A stretch of DNA of 38,311 bases, taken from assembly GCA_019090615.1 (NCBI GenBank), contig JAHRVQ010000076.1, forward strand, positions 1 to 38,311, read 5' to 3'. This document shows positions 25,782 through 34,953 of this stretch, in pieces. The stretch's first letter is position 1, and the number at the start of each line of letters is the position of its first letter. Made by a program: the position numbers and the translations under genes. The stretch is from Pseudomonadales bacterium. GTDB taxonomy: Bacteria; Pseudomonadota; Gammaproteobacteria; Pseudomonadales; Azotimanducaceae. Under the pieces are notes generated by a model that was not told the DNA's origin, did no database searches, and saw only the letters and a list, made by a program, of their open reading frames with translations.

Positions 25782-27841
25782 ACACGCGTGGTGAGGGCTC
25801 TGATTTTCAGCGCTCTTACCATTTGCCGCAGGCTTTTAATATTCGGCTGAGCTGAATTATTCCCAGCGCAAGAATAATTAAGCCGTACATATTCACTCAC
25901 CACAGAATCTATTTCCGTCGCCAGCTCTGGCGTATACAGCGCTAGCCGTGCCCCATAGTCAAAGGGCCCTTCACCGGTTTTGCGGGCACAGCCTCGTTTC
26001 TGCATCAGCCGACAAAACTTCAAAAATTCCGCATCAAGTGGCGCCACCACTGCGCGGCTACGCTTGCGTAGAATGAAGACCGCGAGCAAACCAAGCACGG
26101 TAAAAAAGACCGCCAACATAATACTACCCAGGCGTTGTCGATTCATACGGTCAAAATACTTTGATAACAGGCTCATTTGGCGATCAGGCGTATAACCCAC
26201 TACCCAGGAATCCCAATAATAGGCAATGGAACCTAATTGCAATCTAAGCTCGGTCAGCCATAGCAGTTGCCGATAACGAAAAATCGACAGCGGTGAACCT
26301 TCGAGAAAAGTATTTTCACCAGCAACCGCCGCTTCAAGGCCCCGTTCGACCCGTTCGGGAGCAACAGCGGAAGTTGGGTCAAACCGAACCCAGCCTTTAT
26401 CTTCTAACCATACTTCAGCCCAGGCGTGTGCATCAAATTGACGAACCGCAACGTATTTTCCGCTCGGGTTATACTCGCCACCCTGATAACCAAGAACCAC
26501 ACGTGCGGGTATACCTGCCGCACGCATTAAAAATACGAACGAGCCCGCAAAATGCTCACAAAAACCTCGGCGGGATTGCAGTAAAAACTCATCAATGCTT
26601 TCACCACCTAACAGCGGCGGCTTTAAGGTATAAACAAACTCTTCAAAATGATACATCCGCAATACATCATTTATATATCCCTGCGGGCTGCTTGCTTCGC
26701 GGTACATTTTTTTCGCCAGCGACTGAGACTGAGGATTGCTCTGTGCCGGTATACGCGTATACCGATAACGATAGAAATTGGTAAGCTGCGGGTCAATGCG
26801 ATACTCAAGCGATGAGCGCAGCGCATAACGAATACGCTGTCTAACAGGCTTAACCGCCGCCAGCCTGAAATCCCGCAAAATCACATAATCTCGATTAGCG
26901 GGTAATACCGGCATGGCAAGGCTGAACAACCATGACTGCTGGTTGGGCTCCATGATAATCGAATAATTATAGGATTTACCGATATAGCTGAGATTATTCG
27001 ACCACTCTGGTGGCGCTTCACCCTGGCGCCATATACTGCGGCGTAAATCTGGTGCCTGAGACCAGCTTTTACCATCAAATTCAGATAGTACCAGGCCCCG
27101 CCAATACAAGGCGCCGTAAGGCGGCGGATCAGTCTCAAAGGTTGCCGTAAAAGCCAGCGCATCTGATTGCGCCAAAGATGATATATCACCCGGTGACATA
27201 ACATCTGTGACCCCGGTTTTAGCCACGCCGGTTTGCAGCGGCACACTCCATAACGGCGCTATCCTTGGAAATAAAACAAACAACACCAACATCAGTGGGA
27301 TAGATTGAGCTAACAGAACCACAGCAGTACGAAAGGTCTGCAGCGGCTTCATATGAGATTTGGTCTGGTGCAAACCAATTAATGCCGTGGTGATCATGAC
27401 CACTGTGGCAAACATATATAAGGTATAGGGAATGGATTGAAAGAACAGGAATTCTGTAATGGCAACAAAATAAGCCAGTAGAATCACAATATAGGCATCA
27501 CGTTTATGGTGCATTTCAAGCAATTTAAGTACGAAAGCGATCACCAACAACGCAATTGCCGGCTCCAGCGCATAAATTTTGCTATAGCCTAATGGGATGC
27601 CAATCAAACCACTAAAAACGAAACAGACTTTTACCCAGCGTGGTGGATAGGACCAGCGACCCTGGTAGACCATTACCCGCCAAAAACCGCAGGCGAAACA
27701 TACCATGATAATCCACCAGGGCAAGCGCACAAGATGCGGCGCAATCACCGCTACCTGCGCAAATAACATCCACGCCAGGCTATTGCGAGGTATCTCATAG
27801 CCAGTCACCGGGCTTAAACTACTCATCTGGGTCAAGGCCAA
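25778..27841 (-). CDS. tgpA: TgpA-like membrane transglutaminase (DUF3488-transglutaminase-DUF4129)
   Basis: The 687-residue protein has several N-terminal membrane helices (about 24-200), then a periplasmic transglutaminase core with Cys428 in SRRGFCEHFAGSFVFLMRAAG, His472 in FDAHAWAEVWL and Asp488 in WVRFDPTSA. A further helix follows at about 580-602, then a cytoplasmic C-terminal domain. This is the architecture of Pseudomonas TgpA, a protein with periplasmic transglutaminase activity. It is the last gene of the moxR-DUF58-tgpA operon, and its start overlaps the DUF58 gene end by 23 bases. Confidence 0.93.
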   Translation of the reverse strand: MALTQMSSLSPVTGYEIPRNSLAWMLFAQVAVIAPHLVRLPWWIIMVCFACGFWRVMVYQGRWSYPPRWVKVCFVFSGLIGIPLGYSKIYALEPAIALLVIAFVLKLLEMHHKRDAYIVILLAYFVAITEFLFFQSIPYTLYMFATVVMITTALIGLHQTKSHMKPLQTFRTAVVLLAQSIPLMLVLFVLFPRIAPLWSVPLQTGVAKTGVTDVMSPGDISSLAQSDALAFTATFETDPPPYGALYWRGLVLSEFDGKSWSQAPDLRRSIWRQGEAPPEWSNNLSYIGKSYNYSIIMEPNQQSWLFSLAMPVLPANRDYVILRDFRLAAVKPVRQRIRYALRSSLEYRIDPQLTNFYRYRYTRIPAQSNPQSQSLAKKMYREASSPQGYINDVLRMYHFEEFVYTLKPPLLGGESIDEFLLQSRRGFCEHFAGSFVFLMRAAGIPARVVLGYQGGEYNPSGKYVAVRQFDAHAWAEVWLEDKGWVRFDPTSAVAPERVERGLEAAVAGENTFLEGSPLSIFRYRQLLWLTELRLQLGSIAYYWDSWVVGYTPDRQMSLLSKYFDRMNRQRLGSIMLAVFFTVLGLLAVFILRKRSRAVVAPLDAEFLKFCRLMQKRGCARKTGEGPFDYGARLALYTPELATEIDSVVSEYVRLNYSCAGNNSAQPNIKSLRQMVRALKIRALTTRV

Positions 27842-28934
27842 ATAATGCCAGGGCTTTCAAGACTTTATTTTTATGTTCGGGGTTATTCGCCGGCTGTATC
27901 AAAATGCCGGGTATACGCAGGCCATAGTCATCGGTCATTTGACTGAGCTGTACTACCAAAAAACAAAGTCGACTTAACCTGGCCTCAGGGTCCATAGCAG
28001 TAAAGTGATCCCAATCTAGCCACACGGTCCGATCAACAAAAGAATTAAACTCTTTAGTGAGTAGCTCATCTGTTCTGGCATAGGATTTCCAGGCAATATG
28101 TCGCAACGAATCGCCTGCCTGATGCTGCCGCAAACCATGAAAATCATCGGTGCCACTTTTCAGCAGCGCCTCGCCTTCATTTACCGCCACTAAGCTAACA
28201 GGAATATCCCCGCCAGCCACAGGGCCGGGATAAACTAATACCGACATATCCAGATCAACCCAGGACCAGGCACGAAATAATCCGACAGGATAATTGGTCT
28301 GAATCAGCAGTCGACCGGGATTAAACCACCCCCTTTGGCCGGTAGTTACATACAACCTGGCCTGATCCTCGGTGTTGTCCAGCAAATCAGCACCTTGCAT
28401 CATATCGGCATGCCAACCCAACACAATTGATTCATAGGTGCGGGCCCCGTTGCGGCTCAATGTCACTGTAAAAGCCGCATCCTGGCCGCTAAAAACAGGC
28501 CCTGCCTGTCCAGCCTGTATGGTTAAACCCGACAGGTTACGAAAGGTATGTAAAATACTGACAATAAATAAACTAATTAGCAGAAATGCCAGGGCAAAGA
28601 TCAGACTGTTTTGATAATTGATACCGGCAAGCATCATAAAAAAAATCAGCACTACAAAGTATAAACCTTGCCCTGTAGGTAAAATAAATATATTCCGCTG
28701 ACCCAAGGTTACAACTTTGGCGGGTGGTACGCGTTTCTTAAGCCATATATTAAAACGTTTAGAACGCCAGAACCCCTGTTTAATCGTTGGCATTGCCTGT
28801 TTATCTAATGACTGTCTATCTAATGACTGTCTATCTAATGACTGTCTATCTAATGACTGTTTATCTAATGCCTGCTTATCGATCCCGTGCGGGGCTATCG
28901 TTTGAGCATCCAATGCTGTTTTTTTATCCGTCAT
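27819..28934 (-). CDS. DUF58 (von Willebrand-like) protein with N-terminal 5-residue repeats
   Basis: The product of about 371 residues has two closely spaced membrane helices (about 84-130) and the DUF58 core (DDFHGLRQHQAGDSLRHIAW followed by KSYARTDELLTKEF). Such proteins are partners of MoxR ATPases. The chosen ATG at 28934 avoids overlap with moxR and has AGAGG ten bases upstream; an ATG nine codons earlier would overlap moxR by 14 bases. Residues about 18-47 are tandem copies of DKQSL/DRQSL, encoded by 15-bp DNA repeats, ahead of the conserved part. Confidence 0.9.
   Translation of the reverse strand: MTDKKTALDAQTIAPHGIDKQALDKQSLDRQSLDRQSLDRQSLDKQAMPTIKQGFWRSKRFNIWLKKRVPPAKVVTLGQRNIFILPTGQGLYFVVLIFFMMLAGINYQNSLIFALAFLLISLFIVSILHTFRNLSGLTIQAGQAGPVFSGQDAAFTVTLSRNGARTYESIVLGWHADMMQGADLLDNTEDQARLYVTTGQRGWFNPGRLLIQTNYPVGLFRAWSWVDLDMSVLVYPGPVAGGDIPVSLVAVNEGEALLKSGTDDFHGLRQHQAGDSLRHIAWKSYARTDELLTKEFNSFVDRTVWLDWDHFTAMDPEARLSRLCFLVVQLSQMTDDYGLRIPGILIQPANNPEHKNKVLKALALFGLDPDE
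28798..28880 (-). repeat. 15-bp tandem repeats in the DUF58 gene
   Basis: The plus-strand unit TGTCTATCTAATGAC occurs five times from 28798 to 28872 with one or two changes, followed by a partial copy. The three central copies are identical, which suggests recent slippage. Each unit adds five residues, so length change keeps the frame. Confidence 0.92.
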
Positions 28935-28947
28935 GAGACGCTTGCCT

Positions 28948-29868
28948 CTATCCGATAACATCTACTCTGGTTAATAGACGCTGCGCCAAAGCCCCACTTC
29001 CCTGACCAACAAAATCAGCAGCTTCTCTAAGTCGGTGTCCAATTACAGAGGGTAAAACAGCCTGTACATCCTCTGGTATGACGTGACTTCGATCATCCAG
29101 TAGCGCCCAGCCTTTGGCGCAACTGAGCAACGCCAGTGCACCTCGCGGGGATAGGCCATAAGCAAATTCAGACGCCACTCTGCTGTAGTGAACCAGCCGT
29201 TGTACATAGTCGATTAACGCATCCGATGCTACGACCTGTTTGCTGGCATGCTGAATTTCTGCCAATTGGGTTTGTGTTATAACCGGTTGTAAACGCGTCA
29301 AAACCGCTCGCCGTTCCTCGCCGACCATCAGCATTCGTTCCGACGCTGGATCAGGATAACCTAACCCGATGCGCATCAAAAACCTGTCTAGCTGCGACTC
29401 CGGCAGAGGAAATGTCCCTGCCTGGCTATTCGGGTTTTGGGTCGCAATAACAAAAAATGGCGATGGTAAAGCACGTGTTTCACCTTCAATAGTGACCTGT
29501 CTTTCTTCCATCGCTTCAAGCAAAGCGCTCTGGCTTTTAGGTGTCGCCCGGTTAATTTCATCGGCGAGGATCAACTGGTTAAAAATTGGCCCGGGATGAA
29601 AAGTAAAACTGCTGCTAGATTTTTCGTAAATAGATATCCCCAGGATGTCAGCAGGAAGCAAATCACTGGTAAACTGAATTCGGTTAAAGCTCAACCCAAG
29701 CACTCGGGCCAGGGTATGCGACAGGGTTGTTTTACCCATCCCGGGTAGATCCTCTATCAACAAATGCCCACCGGATATCAAACAGGTCAATGCCAGACGA
29801 ATTTGATGTTCCTTACCCAATACAACGGTGCCAATCTGATCAATGGTTCTTTTTATCAAATCCTGCAT
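28948..29868 (-). CDS. MoxR-family AAA+ ATPase
   Basis: The 306-residue ATPase has Walker A, IEDLPGMGKTTLS (about 37-49), Walker B, LILADEINRATPKSQSALLE, sensor FFVIATQNPNSQAGTFPLPE, and the arginine-finger region AQLDRFLMRIGLG-like (ESQLDRFLMRIGLGYPDP). MoxR proteins act as chaperone-like assembly factors with the DUF58 and transglutaminase proteins encoded downstream. It is the first gene of the three-gene operon. Confidence 0.95.
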   Translation of the reverse strand: MQDLIKRTIDQIGTVVLGKEHQIRLALTCLISGGHLLIEDLPGMGKTTLSHTLARVLGLSFNRIQFTSDLLPADILGISIYEKSSSSFTFHPGPIFNQLILADEINRATPKSQSALLEAMEERQVTIEGETRALPSPFFVIATQNPNSQAGTFPLPESQLDRFLMRIGLGYPDPASERMLMVGEERRAVLTRLQPVITQTQLAEIQHASKQVVASDALIDYVQRLVHYSRVASEFAYGLSPRGALALLSCAKGWALLDDRSHVIPEDVQAVLPSVIGHRLREAADFVGQGSGALAQRLLTRVDVIG

Positions 29869-29912
29869 ATGGAAAACTAAATACCCGCTTTAAGATAGAA
29901 GATTACGCAAGT

Positions 29913-31424
29913 TTAACTTTGGTTATGCAGGTCAATGGCTTCCTGGTCAAGACCAGAATTACTCGACTTAACACTATCGCTACGTTTCCGTTCCAGACGT
30001 TTCAGATAAGACATATCAACCCCTTTGGTCACATATTCCCCATCAAAGACGCTGCAATCAAATTCTTCAATACGACTATTTATCCCTTCAGCACACAACT
30101 TGAGATCTTCCAGGTCCTGATATACCAACCAGTCTACCCCAATATATGCAGCAATTTCTTCTTCACTTTGGCCATCTGCTACAAACTCGTTAGCCGCCGG
30201 CATATCAATGCCATATACGTTGGGAAAACGCACCGCCGGCGCAGCTGAAGCCAGATAAACTCTGTTAGCGCCTGCATCCCGGGCCATTTGAACAATTTGT
30301 TTAGACGTCGTACCGCGTACAATTGAGTCATCTACCAGCAGAACATTTTTACCTTTGAATTCCAGTTCAATGGGGCTTAACTTACGCTTAACTGATTTAA
30401 TCCGTTCTTTTTGTTCAGGCATAATAAATGTACGGCCAATGTAACGATTTTTAACTAAACCTTCTCGATATTTAACGTTGAGCCTGAACGCCATTGGCAA
30501 TGCCGCCGTGCAACTGGTATCAGGAATTGGTATAACCACATCAATATCGTTATCAGGGTACAGCCGAAGAATTTTTTCAGCCAACATTTCACCCATCCGA
30601 AGGCGCGCTTTATAGACCGAGATACCGTCAATAATTGAATCTGGACGGGCCAGATATACCTGCTCAAAAATACACGGATGGTATGCAGACGTAGCACTGC
30701 ATTGTAGGCTATGTACTGTACCGTTGGATTGAATATAAACTGCTTCGCCTGGGTTAATATCACTGATCAACTCAAACCCCAGCACACTTAAGGCTACACT
30801 CTCTGAAGCAATCATATACTCGGTGCCAGTCTCTGTTTCGCGCTTTCCATAACAGATCGGTCGAATCCCATTAGGATCCCGAAAACCAACTATGCCGTAG
30901 CCAACAATCAAAACGACCACCGCATAAGCCCCTTCTGCTCGCTCATGGACACGAGCCACCGCCTCAAAAATTTGACTGGGTTGCAGCTGACTGCCAGCCA
31001 CCAGGTCTAATTCATGGGCAAAAACATTAAGCAAAACTTCGGAATCTGAAGAAGTATTGATATGCCGACGATCGGTACGAAATAGATCCTGATTTAATTC
31101 ATCCTCATTGGTGAGGTTGCCGTTATGTGCCAGGCAAATTCCGAATGGTGAATTAACATACATGGGTTGGGCTTCGGCTGAACTGGATGATCCGGCAGTA
31201 GGATAACGCACATGACCAATGCCCATATTACCTTTGAGCAGGTCCATATGACCCTGTCGAAAAACATCCCGCACCAGTCCATTGCTTTTTCGCTGATTCA
31301 ATTTGCCACCCGCACAGGTGACTATGCCAGCGGCATCCTGCCCCCTATGTTGCAGTACCGTTAATGCATCATAGAGATCGTACGAGACTCCAGAGCTACC
31401 AACCATTCCAACGATGCCACACAT
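29913..31424 (-). CDS. purF: Amidophosphoribosyltransferase PurF
   Basis: The 503-residue product begins MCGIVGMVG, with the nucleophilic Cys2 exposed after Met removal. It carries the glutaminase domain (LQHRGQDAAGI, GIGHVRYPTAGSSS) and the phosphoribosyltransferase domain with the PRPP loop VLLVDDSIVRGTTSKQIV. It performs the first committed step of purine synthesis. It lies downstream of cvpA in the conserved dedD-cvpA-purF order. No terminator or PurR-like operator is clear to me. Confidence 0.97.
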   Translation of the reverse strand: MCGIVGMVGSSGVSYDLYDALTVLQHRGQDAAGIVTCAGGKLNQRKSNGLVRDVFRQGHMDLLKGNMGIGHVRYPTAGSSSSAEAQPMYVNSPFGICLAHNGNLTNEDELNQDLFRTDRRHINTSSDSEVLLNVFAHELDLVAGSQLQPSQIFEAVARVHERAEGAYAVVVLIVGYGIVGFRDPNGIRPICYGKRETETGTEYMIASESVALSVLGFELISDINPGEAVYIQSNGTVHSLQCSATSAYHPCIFEQVYLARPDSIIDGISVYKARLRMGEMLAEKILRLYPDNDIDVVIPIPDTSCTAALPMAFRLNVKYREGLVKNRYIGRTFIMPEQKERIKSVKRKLSPIELEFKGKNVLLVDDSIVRGTTSKQIVQMARDAGANRVYLASAAPAVRFPNVYGIDMPAANEFVADGQSEEEIAAYIGVDWLVYQDLEDLKLCAEGINSRIEEFDCSVFDGEYVTKGVDMSYLKRLERKRSDSVKSSNSGLDQEAIDLHNQS

Positions 31425-31527
31425 ACTTTTTCACCCATTAATCAACATTAATCGACATCAATCTTTGCGGTCACAGCCACTATTGTATTGAATGTTACTT
31501 GCTAAAATTTTTTAATTCGAAGATCTA

Positions 31528-32019
31528 TCACAACATCTGTTGTGCGCTTTCCCAACCAGTCATCTGTACCCAATCAGCCAATTCAACAAACCTTGGTAAT
31601 AACAGCGATGCCTGCCACAACGGGTCTTCTGCCAAACCTATACGCGCCAATACCATGACAATTACCACCACGACTAACAGGCCTCGGCCAAAACCAAAAA
31701 TCATGCCGAGCAATCTGTCAAAAGTTGATAACCCAGCGAAACGTACCACTCGGACCACTAAATTATTTATCAGCCCACCCATTATTAATGTAGCAAAAAA
31801 AATCCCAATATAAGCGACTGTATTCCGCAATGTGGCCGTTTCAATCAAATCGATTAATAAAGTGGAAACCTGAGGGCCAAAAAACCGTGAAATGGCCATT
31901 GCAGCCACCAGATTTACAAGCGACAGCGCTTCTTTCACAAAACCGCGTTTAATACTTACCAGTGTTGAGATAACAATGACTGCCAAGACAACCCAATCAA
32001 CCACACTAACTGACGCCAC
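31528..32019 (-). CDS. cvpA: CvpA family membrane protein
   Basis: The 163-residue protein has four hydrophobic segments (for example VVDWVVLAVIVISTLVSI at the N-terminus, FGRGLLVVVVIVMVLARIGLA near residue 120) and the family's SIKRGFVKEALSL and FDRLLGMIFG motifs. CvpA is named for colicin V production, and its biochemical role is still unclear. It lies 103 bases upstream of purF and downstream of dedD. Confidence 0.94.
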   Translation of the reverse strand: MASVSVVDWVVLAVIVISTLVSIKRGFVKEALSLVNLVAAMAISRFFGPQVSTLLIDLIETATLRNTVAYIGIFFATLIMGGLINNLVVRVVRFAGLSTFDRLLGMIFGFGRGLLVVVVIVMVLARIGLAEDPLWQASLLLPRFVELADWVQMTGWESAQQML

Positions 32020-32078
32020 AGGTTATCCTTTTATTTATCATGCGTTCATATTGTGTATTGGTTATAAGATACAGAATG

Positions 32079-32651
32079 CTAGCCCCCCAGTTGGTGGGCG
32101 TCATCCGCTATTCGAAAACGAGTTATCGGGCCTTTCAATTTAAACCTGGCTTCTATCTCAACCGCAAACTCCATTAACTCGCTACGACTCAATACCGGCC
32201 CAACAAAAACACGATACATTTCACCCTCCGACGTGTCCGCCGTTAATATAAAAGCCTTATATCGCTGGTCTCGTAATGATTGCCTGAGTTTAATCGCGTT
32301 CTGCCGCTCTCGAAAACTGCCAAGCTTTAAATTCCAGCTAATGGGTAAACCATTAGTATCAAGCTGAAATTCAACTTCTTCAGAGGTATTTTCGGCACTA
32401 TTATCTACTTGGTCTTCTAACGCGACATAAACGGGTAATCTGCGAGCGCTTTCCTGCTCCATTGCCAGCATGGCTTGCTTCACTTCTGCTATCGTTAGGC
32501 TTTTTAATTCTATATCAGGCGGGTTCGGTATGACCATTATCGCCCGCGCGCGTTCATCGGCATTACCATCGAACAATAGCGGCAATGCGATAACCGCTAT
32601 TGCCGTCAGCACCAGGGCGCCGATTATCCGCTGTCTTAATTGTGCTTCCAC
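32079..32651 (-). CDS. dedD: SPOR-domain cell-division protein DedD
   Basis: The 190-residue protein has a short cytoplasmic start, one membrane helix (IIGALVLTAIAVIALPLLFDG) with the DedD-type LRQRIIGALVL lead-in, a linker, and a C-terminal SPOR domain (WNLKLGSFRERQNAIKLRQSL, then YRVFVGPVLSRSELM). SPOR domains bind denuded septal peptidoglycan. Its place between folC and cvpA is conserved. Confidence 0.93.
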   Translation of the reverse strand: MEAQLRQRIIGALVLTAIAVIALPLLFDGNADERARAIMVIPNPPDIELKSLTIAEVKQAMLAMEQESARRLPVYVALEDQVDNSAENTSEEVEFQLDTNGLPISWNLKLGSFRERQNAIKLRQSLRDQRYKAFILTADTSEGEMYRVFVGPVLSRSELMEFAVEIEARFKLKGPITRFRIADDAHQLGG

Positions 32652-32713
32652 TTCTTCCTTCTAATTTGCTGAACGCCCAATTGATCTGCGATCGCTGAGT
32701 TTTTAATGTAGTG

Positions 32714-32826
32714 CCGCTGAAGTTCTTTATTAGAGCCGCTGAAGGCTCCTTATGTAAAACCGCTGAGGGCTCTTTAATAAAACCGCTGAAGCTCCTTATT
32801 AGCGCCGCTGAGGGCTCTATATCGCT
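32714..32826. repeat. Degenerate tandem repeats of 22-24 bp between folC and dedD
   Basis: The word CCGCTGA starts copies at 32714, 32736, 32760, 32783 and 32805, followed by an A/GGGCTC-type word and a T/A-rich tail; a partial copy follows in the end of folC. GAGCC/GGCTC pairs (32733-32737, 32744-32748) give small hairpins. The repeats fill the whole folC-dedD gap except the dedD leader. Confidence 0.8.
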
Positions 32827-34052
32827 GGTAGCTCAAGATGCCGGAGTGCTGCTGCTACGACGGGGAATGAACCAAATACCAATATCAAATCCTTATCCTT
32901 GCAGACTAATTTAGCCGCTTCGTAGGCGTCTCCTACCTTACCATAAGTACTGGCTATTGACCCACAACTGGCCAGCAAACGCTGTGACATTTCTTCAACC
33001 GACGCCGCTCGTTCGGTTTCGAGTTCACACAAATGCCAAAAATCAATGTGCGGCGCAAGAATCTGAAACACCTGCTCAAGGTCCTTATCCCCATACATAC
33101 CGACCACGGCATGTATGCAATCTGGTTTTTCCGTTAGCTGTAGTAACTTTTGTTGTAAGTATTTCGCAGCGCTCGGATTATGCCCCACATCCAGAATAGT
33201 CGCTGTCGGCTGTTTAATATGTTGAAAACGACCTGGCAATTTTGCACCGGCAGATGCCAGGTCAATTATCTCTTGAGACAGTTCAAAGCCAGCTACTAAC
33301 ATCGCTTGAATGGCAGCAAGCACCGAACCAATGGGCAGCGCAACTGGCTTTACCTGGTATTCCAGGGACTTCCAGCTCAATCGGTTATGACTAAACTTGA
33401 ACTCATGACCCAGGCGGTAACAACGCGCCCCAGTTTCCGCTGCCACCTCCATCAGGGAATTGGGTAGTTCTGGGTCCACCAATACACAAGGCTTATCACG
33501 GCGCATAATACCGGCCTTTTCTCGACCAATTGATTCTCTGTCCGTGCCAAGATAGTCTTCATGATCAATATCTATTCTGGTGATTATACTTATATCTGGG
33601 TCAACAATATTCATGGCATCAAGCCGACCACCCAGCCCCACTTCAATAATCGCAACATCAAGCGCATGTTTACAAAATATATCCAGCGCAGCCAGGGCGC
33701 CAAATTCGAAATAGGTAAGGCTAGTATCTTTGCGGGCTTCTTCTATTCGGCCAAAACTAGCAATAATCTGCGAATCTTCGACAGCATTACCGTTGATTAC
33801 AATCTGCTCGTTATAATCCAGAAGAAAAGGCGAAGTAGTTTTGCCATAGGATAAACCCGAAGCCTGGCATAATTGCGCCAAAAACTCGCACGTTGAACCT
33901 TTACCATTAGTCCCTGCGACTAAAAAAACAAACCTGGCGGGCTTCAAAACGCCCATTCGTTGACCAACAGAGGCCACTCGTTTGAGACCGAGATCCCATT
34001 TAACAGGATGGATTTGCAGAATCTGATCTAACCACTGTTGCAAATTTTTCAA
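32817..34052 (-). CDS. folC: Folylpolyglutamate/dihydrofolate synthase FolC
   Basis: The 411-residue ligase has the ATP-binding loop FLVAGTNGKGSTCEF near residue 50, TSPFLLDYNEQI, and EVGLGGRLDAMNIVDPDISI, typical of the Mur-ligase-like FolC family. It adds glutamate to dihydropteroate and to folates. It is in the trp-folC-dedD operon, 57 bases from trpA. The C-terminus abuts the tandem repeats at 32714-32826. Confidence 0.96.
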   Translation of the reverse strand: MKNLQQWLDQILQIHPVKWDLGLKRVASVGQRMGVLKPARFVFLVAGTNGKGSTCEFLAQLCQASGLSYGKTTSPFLLDYNEQIVINGNAVEDSQIIASFGRIEEARKDTSLTYFEFGALAALDIFCKHALDVAIIEVGLGGRLDAMNIVDPDISIITRIDIDHEDYLGTDRESIGREKAGIMRRDKPCVLVDPELPNSLMEVAAETGARCYRLGHEFKFSHNRLSWKSLEYQVKPVALPIGSVLAAIQAMLVAGFELSQEIIDLASAGAKLPGRFQHIKQPTATILDVGHNPSAAKYLQQKLLQLTEKPDCIHAVVGMYGDKDLEQVFQILAPHIDFWHLCELETERAASVEEMSQRLLASCGSIASTYGKVGDAYEAAKLVCKDKDLILVFGSFPVVAAALRHLELPAI

Positions 34053-34109
34053 TTGATTAACCTATTTGACATATAGGTAACAGATCGAACATACAGCCAA
34101 CACAGAACA

Positions 34110-34940
34110 CTACTCACTCAGCGGAGTAATTTTTCTAGCAGCGTCCATCGCCTGTCTCATTTCTTCAATAAGATGTCCAACACGTTGAATTATTTCATCT
34201 GGCTCAGTTTGAAACGCCTGAAAAATATCAACGATTGCTGTGCCAACCACAGCGCCATCGGCAAAGCCGCATACCCTGGCAGCGTTCGAGCCATTTTTAA
34301 TACCAAACCCAACTACCATCGGTATTTGGGTAAATTGACGCAAACCGTTAACGCGTATCTCAACCTCATCCATTTTAATGGAAGAAGCGCCCGTGGTTCC
34401 TTTCAACGAAACGTAATAAATAAATCCTCGCGCCTGTTTACCTAAAAAAGCAGCTCGCTCATCCGTCGTTGTGGGCGCCAACAGGTATATAGAATCCATT
34501 TTATGGGCTGTCAGGGACTGCTCCAGCAAAGTATCTTCTTCCGGGGGCAAATTAACAATAAGCACCGCATCCACACCAGCAGCAGACGCCTGGCTAGCAA
34601 ATATTTCGAACCCCATCTTCTCGATGGGATTAAGATAACCCATTAGTAACACTGGCGTTTCATTATCTGTTTGACGAAATTCAGCGACCATTGCAATAGT
34701 ATCTTTAAGCGAGGTATTATTTTTTAATGCGCGCTCGTGCGCAAGCTGAATAACCGGCCCTTCAGCTTCCGGATCTGAAAACGGCACACCGAGCTCTATT
34801 ATATCTGCGCCTTTGGCAACCATTTCCTGCATAACCTTTACTGTTAGGCTATTTATCGGGTCACCAGCCACAATATACGGGATCAATGCCTTTTTATTCT
34901 GACTCGACAATTTTTTAAAACGATTCTCAATACGACTCAC
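34110..34940 (-). CDS. trpA: Tryptophan synthase alpha subunit TrpA
   Basis: The 276-residue TIM-barrel cleaves indole-3-glycerol phosphate and passes indole to TrpB. The catalytic Glu49 lies in ADIIELGVPFSDP. The position of the second catalytic acid, Asp60 of E. coli in LADGP, is Glu60 here (PEAEGPVIQ). The phosphate site GFGIKNGSNAARV and the loop GTTGASS are intact. It follows trpB by 13 bases. The Asp-to-Glu change is conservative and may occur in a TrpA subgroup. Confidence 0.95.
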   Translation of the reverse strand: MSRIENRFKKLSSQNKKALIPYIVAGDPINSLTVKVMQEMVAKGADIIELGVPFSDPEAEGPVIQLAHERALKNNTSLKDTIAMVAEFRQTDNETPVLLMGYLNPIEKMGFEIFASQASAAGVDAVLIVNLPPEEDTLLEQSLTAHKMDSIYLLAPTTTDERAAFLGKQARGFIYYVSLKGTTGASSIKMDEVEIRVNGLRQFTQIPMVVGFGIKNGSNAARVCGFADGAVVGTAIVDIFQAFQTEPDEIIQRVGHLIEEMRQAMDAARKITPLSE

Positions 34941-34953
34941 AAATTCCGCCCTT

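Noticed and set aside
32711-32914. 67-residue plus-strand frame over the folC-dedD repeats
   Set aside because: It is the translation of the tandem repeats and of the folC complement.
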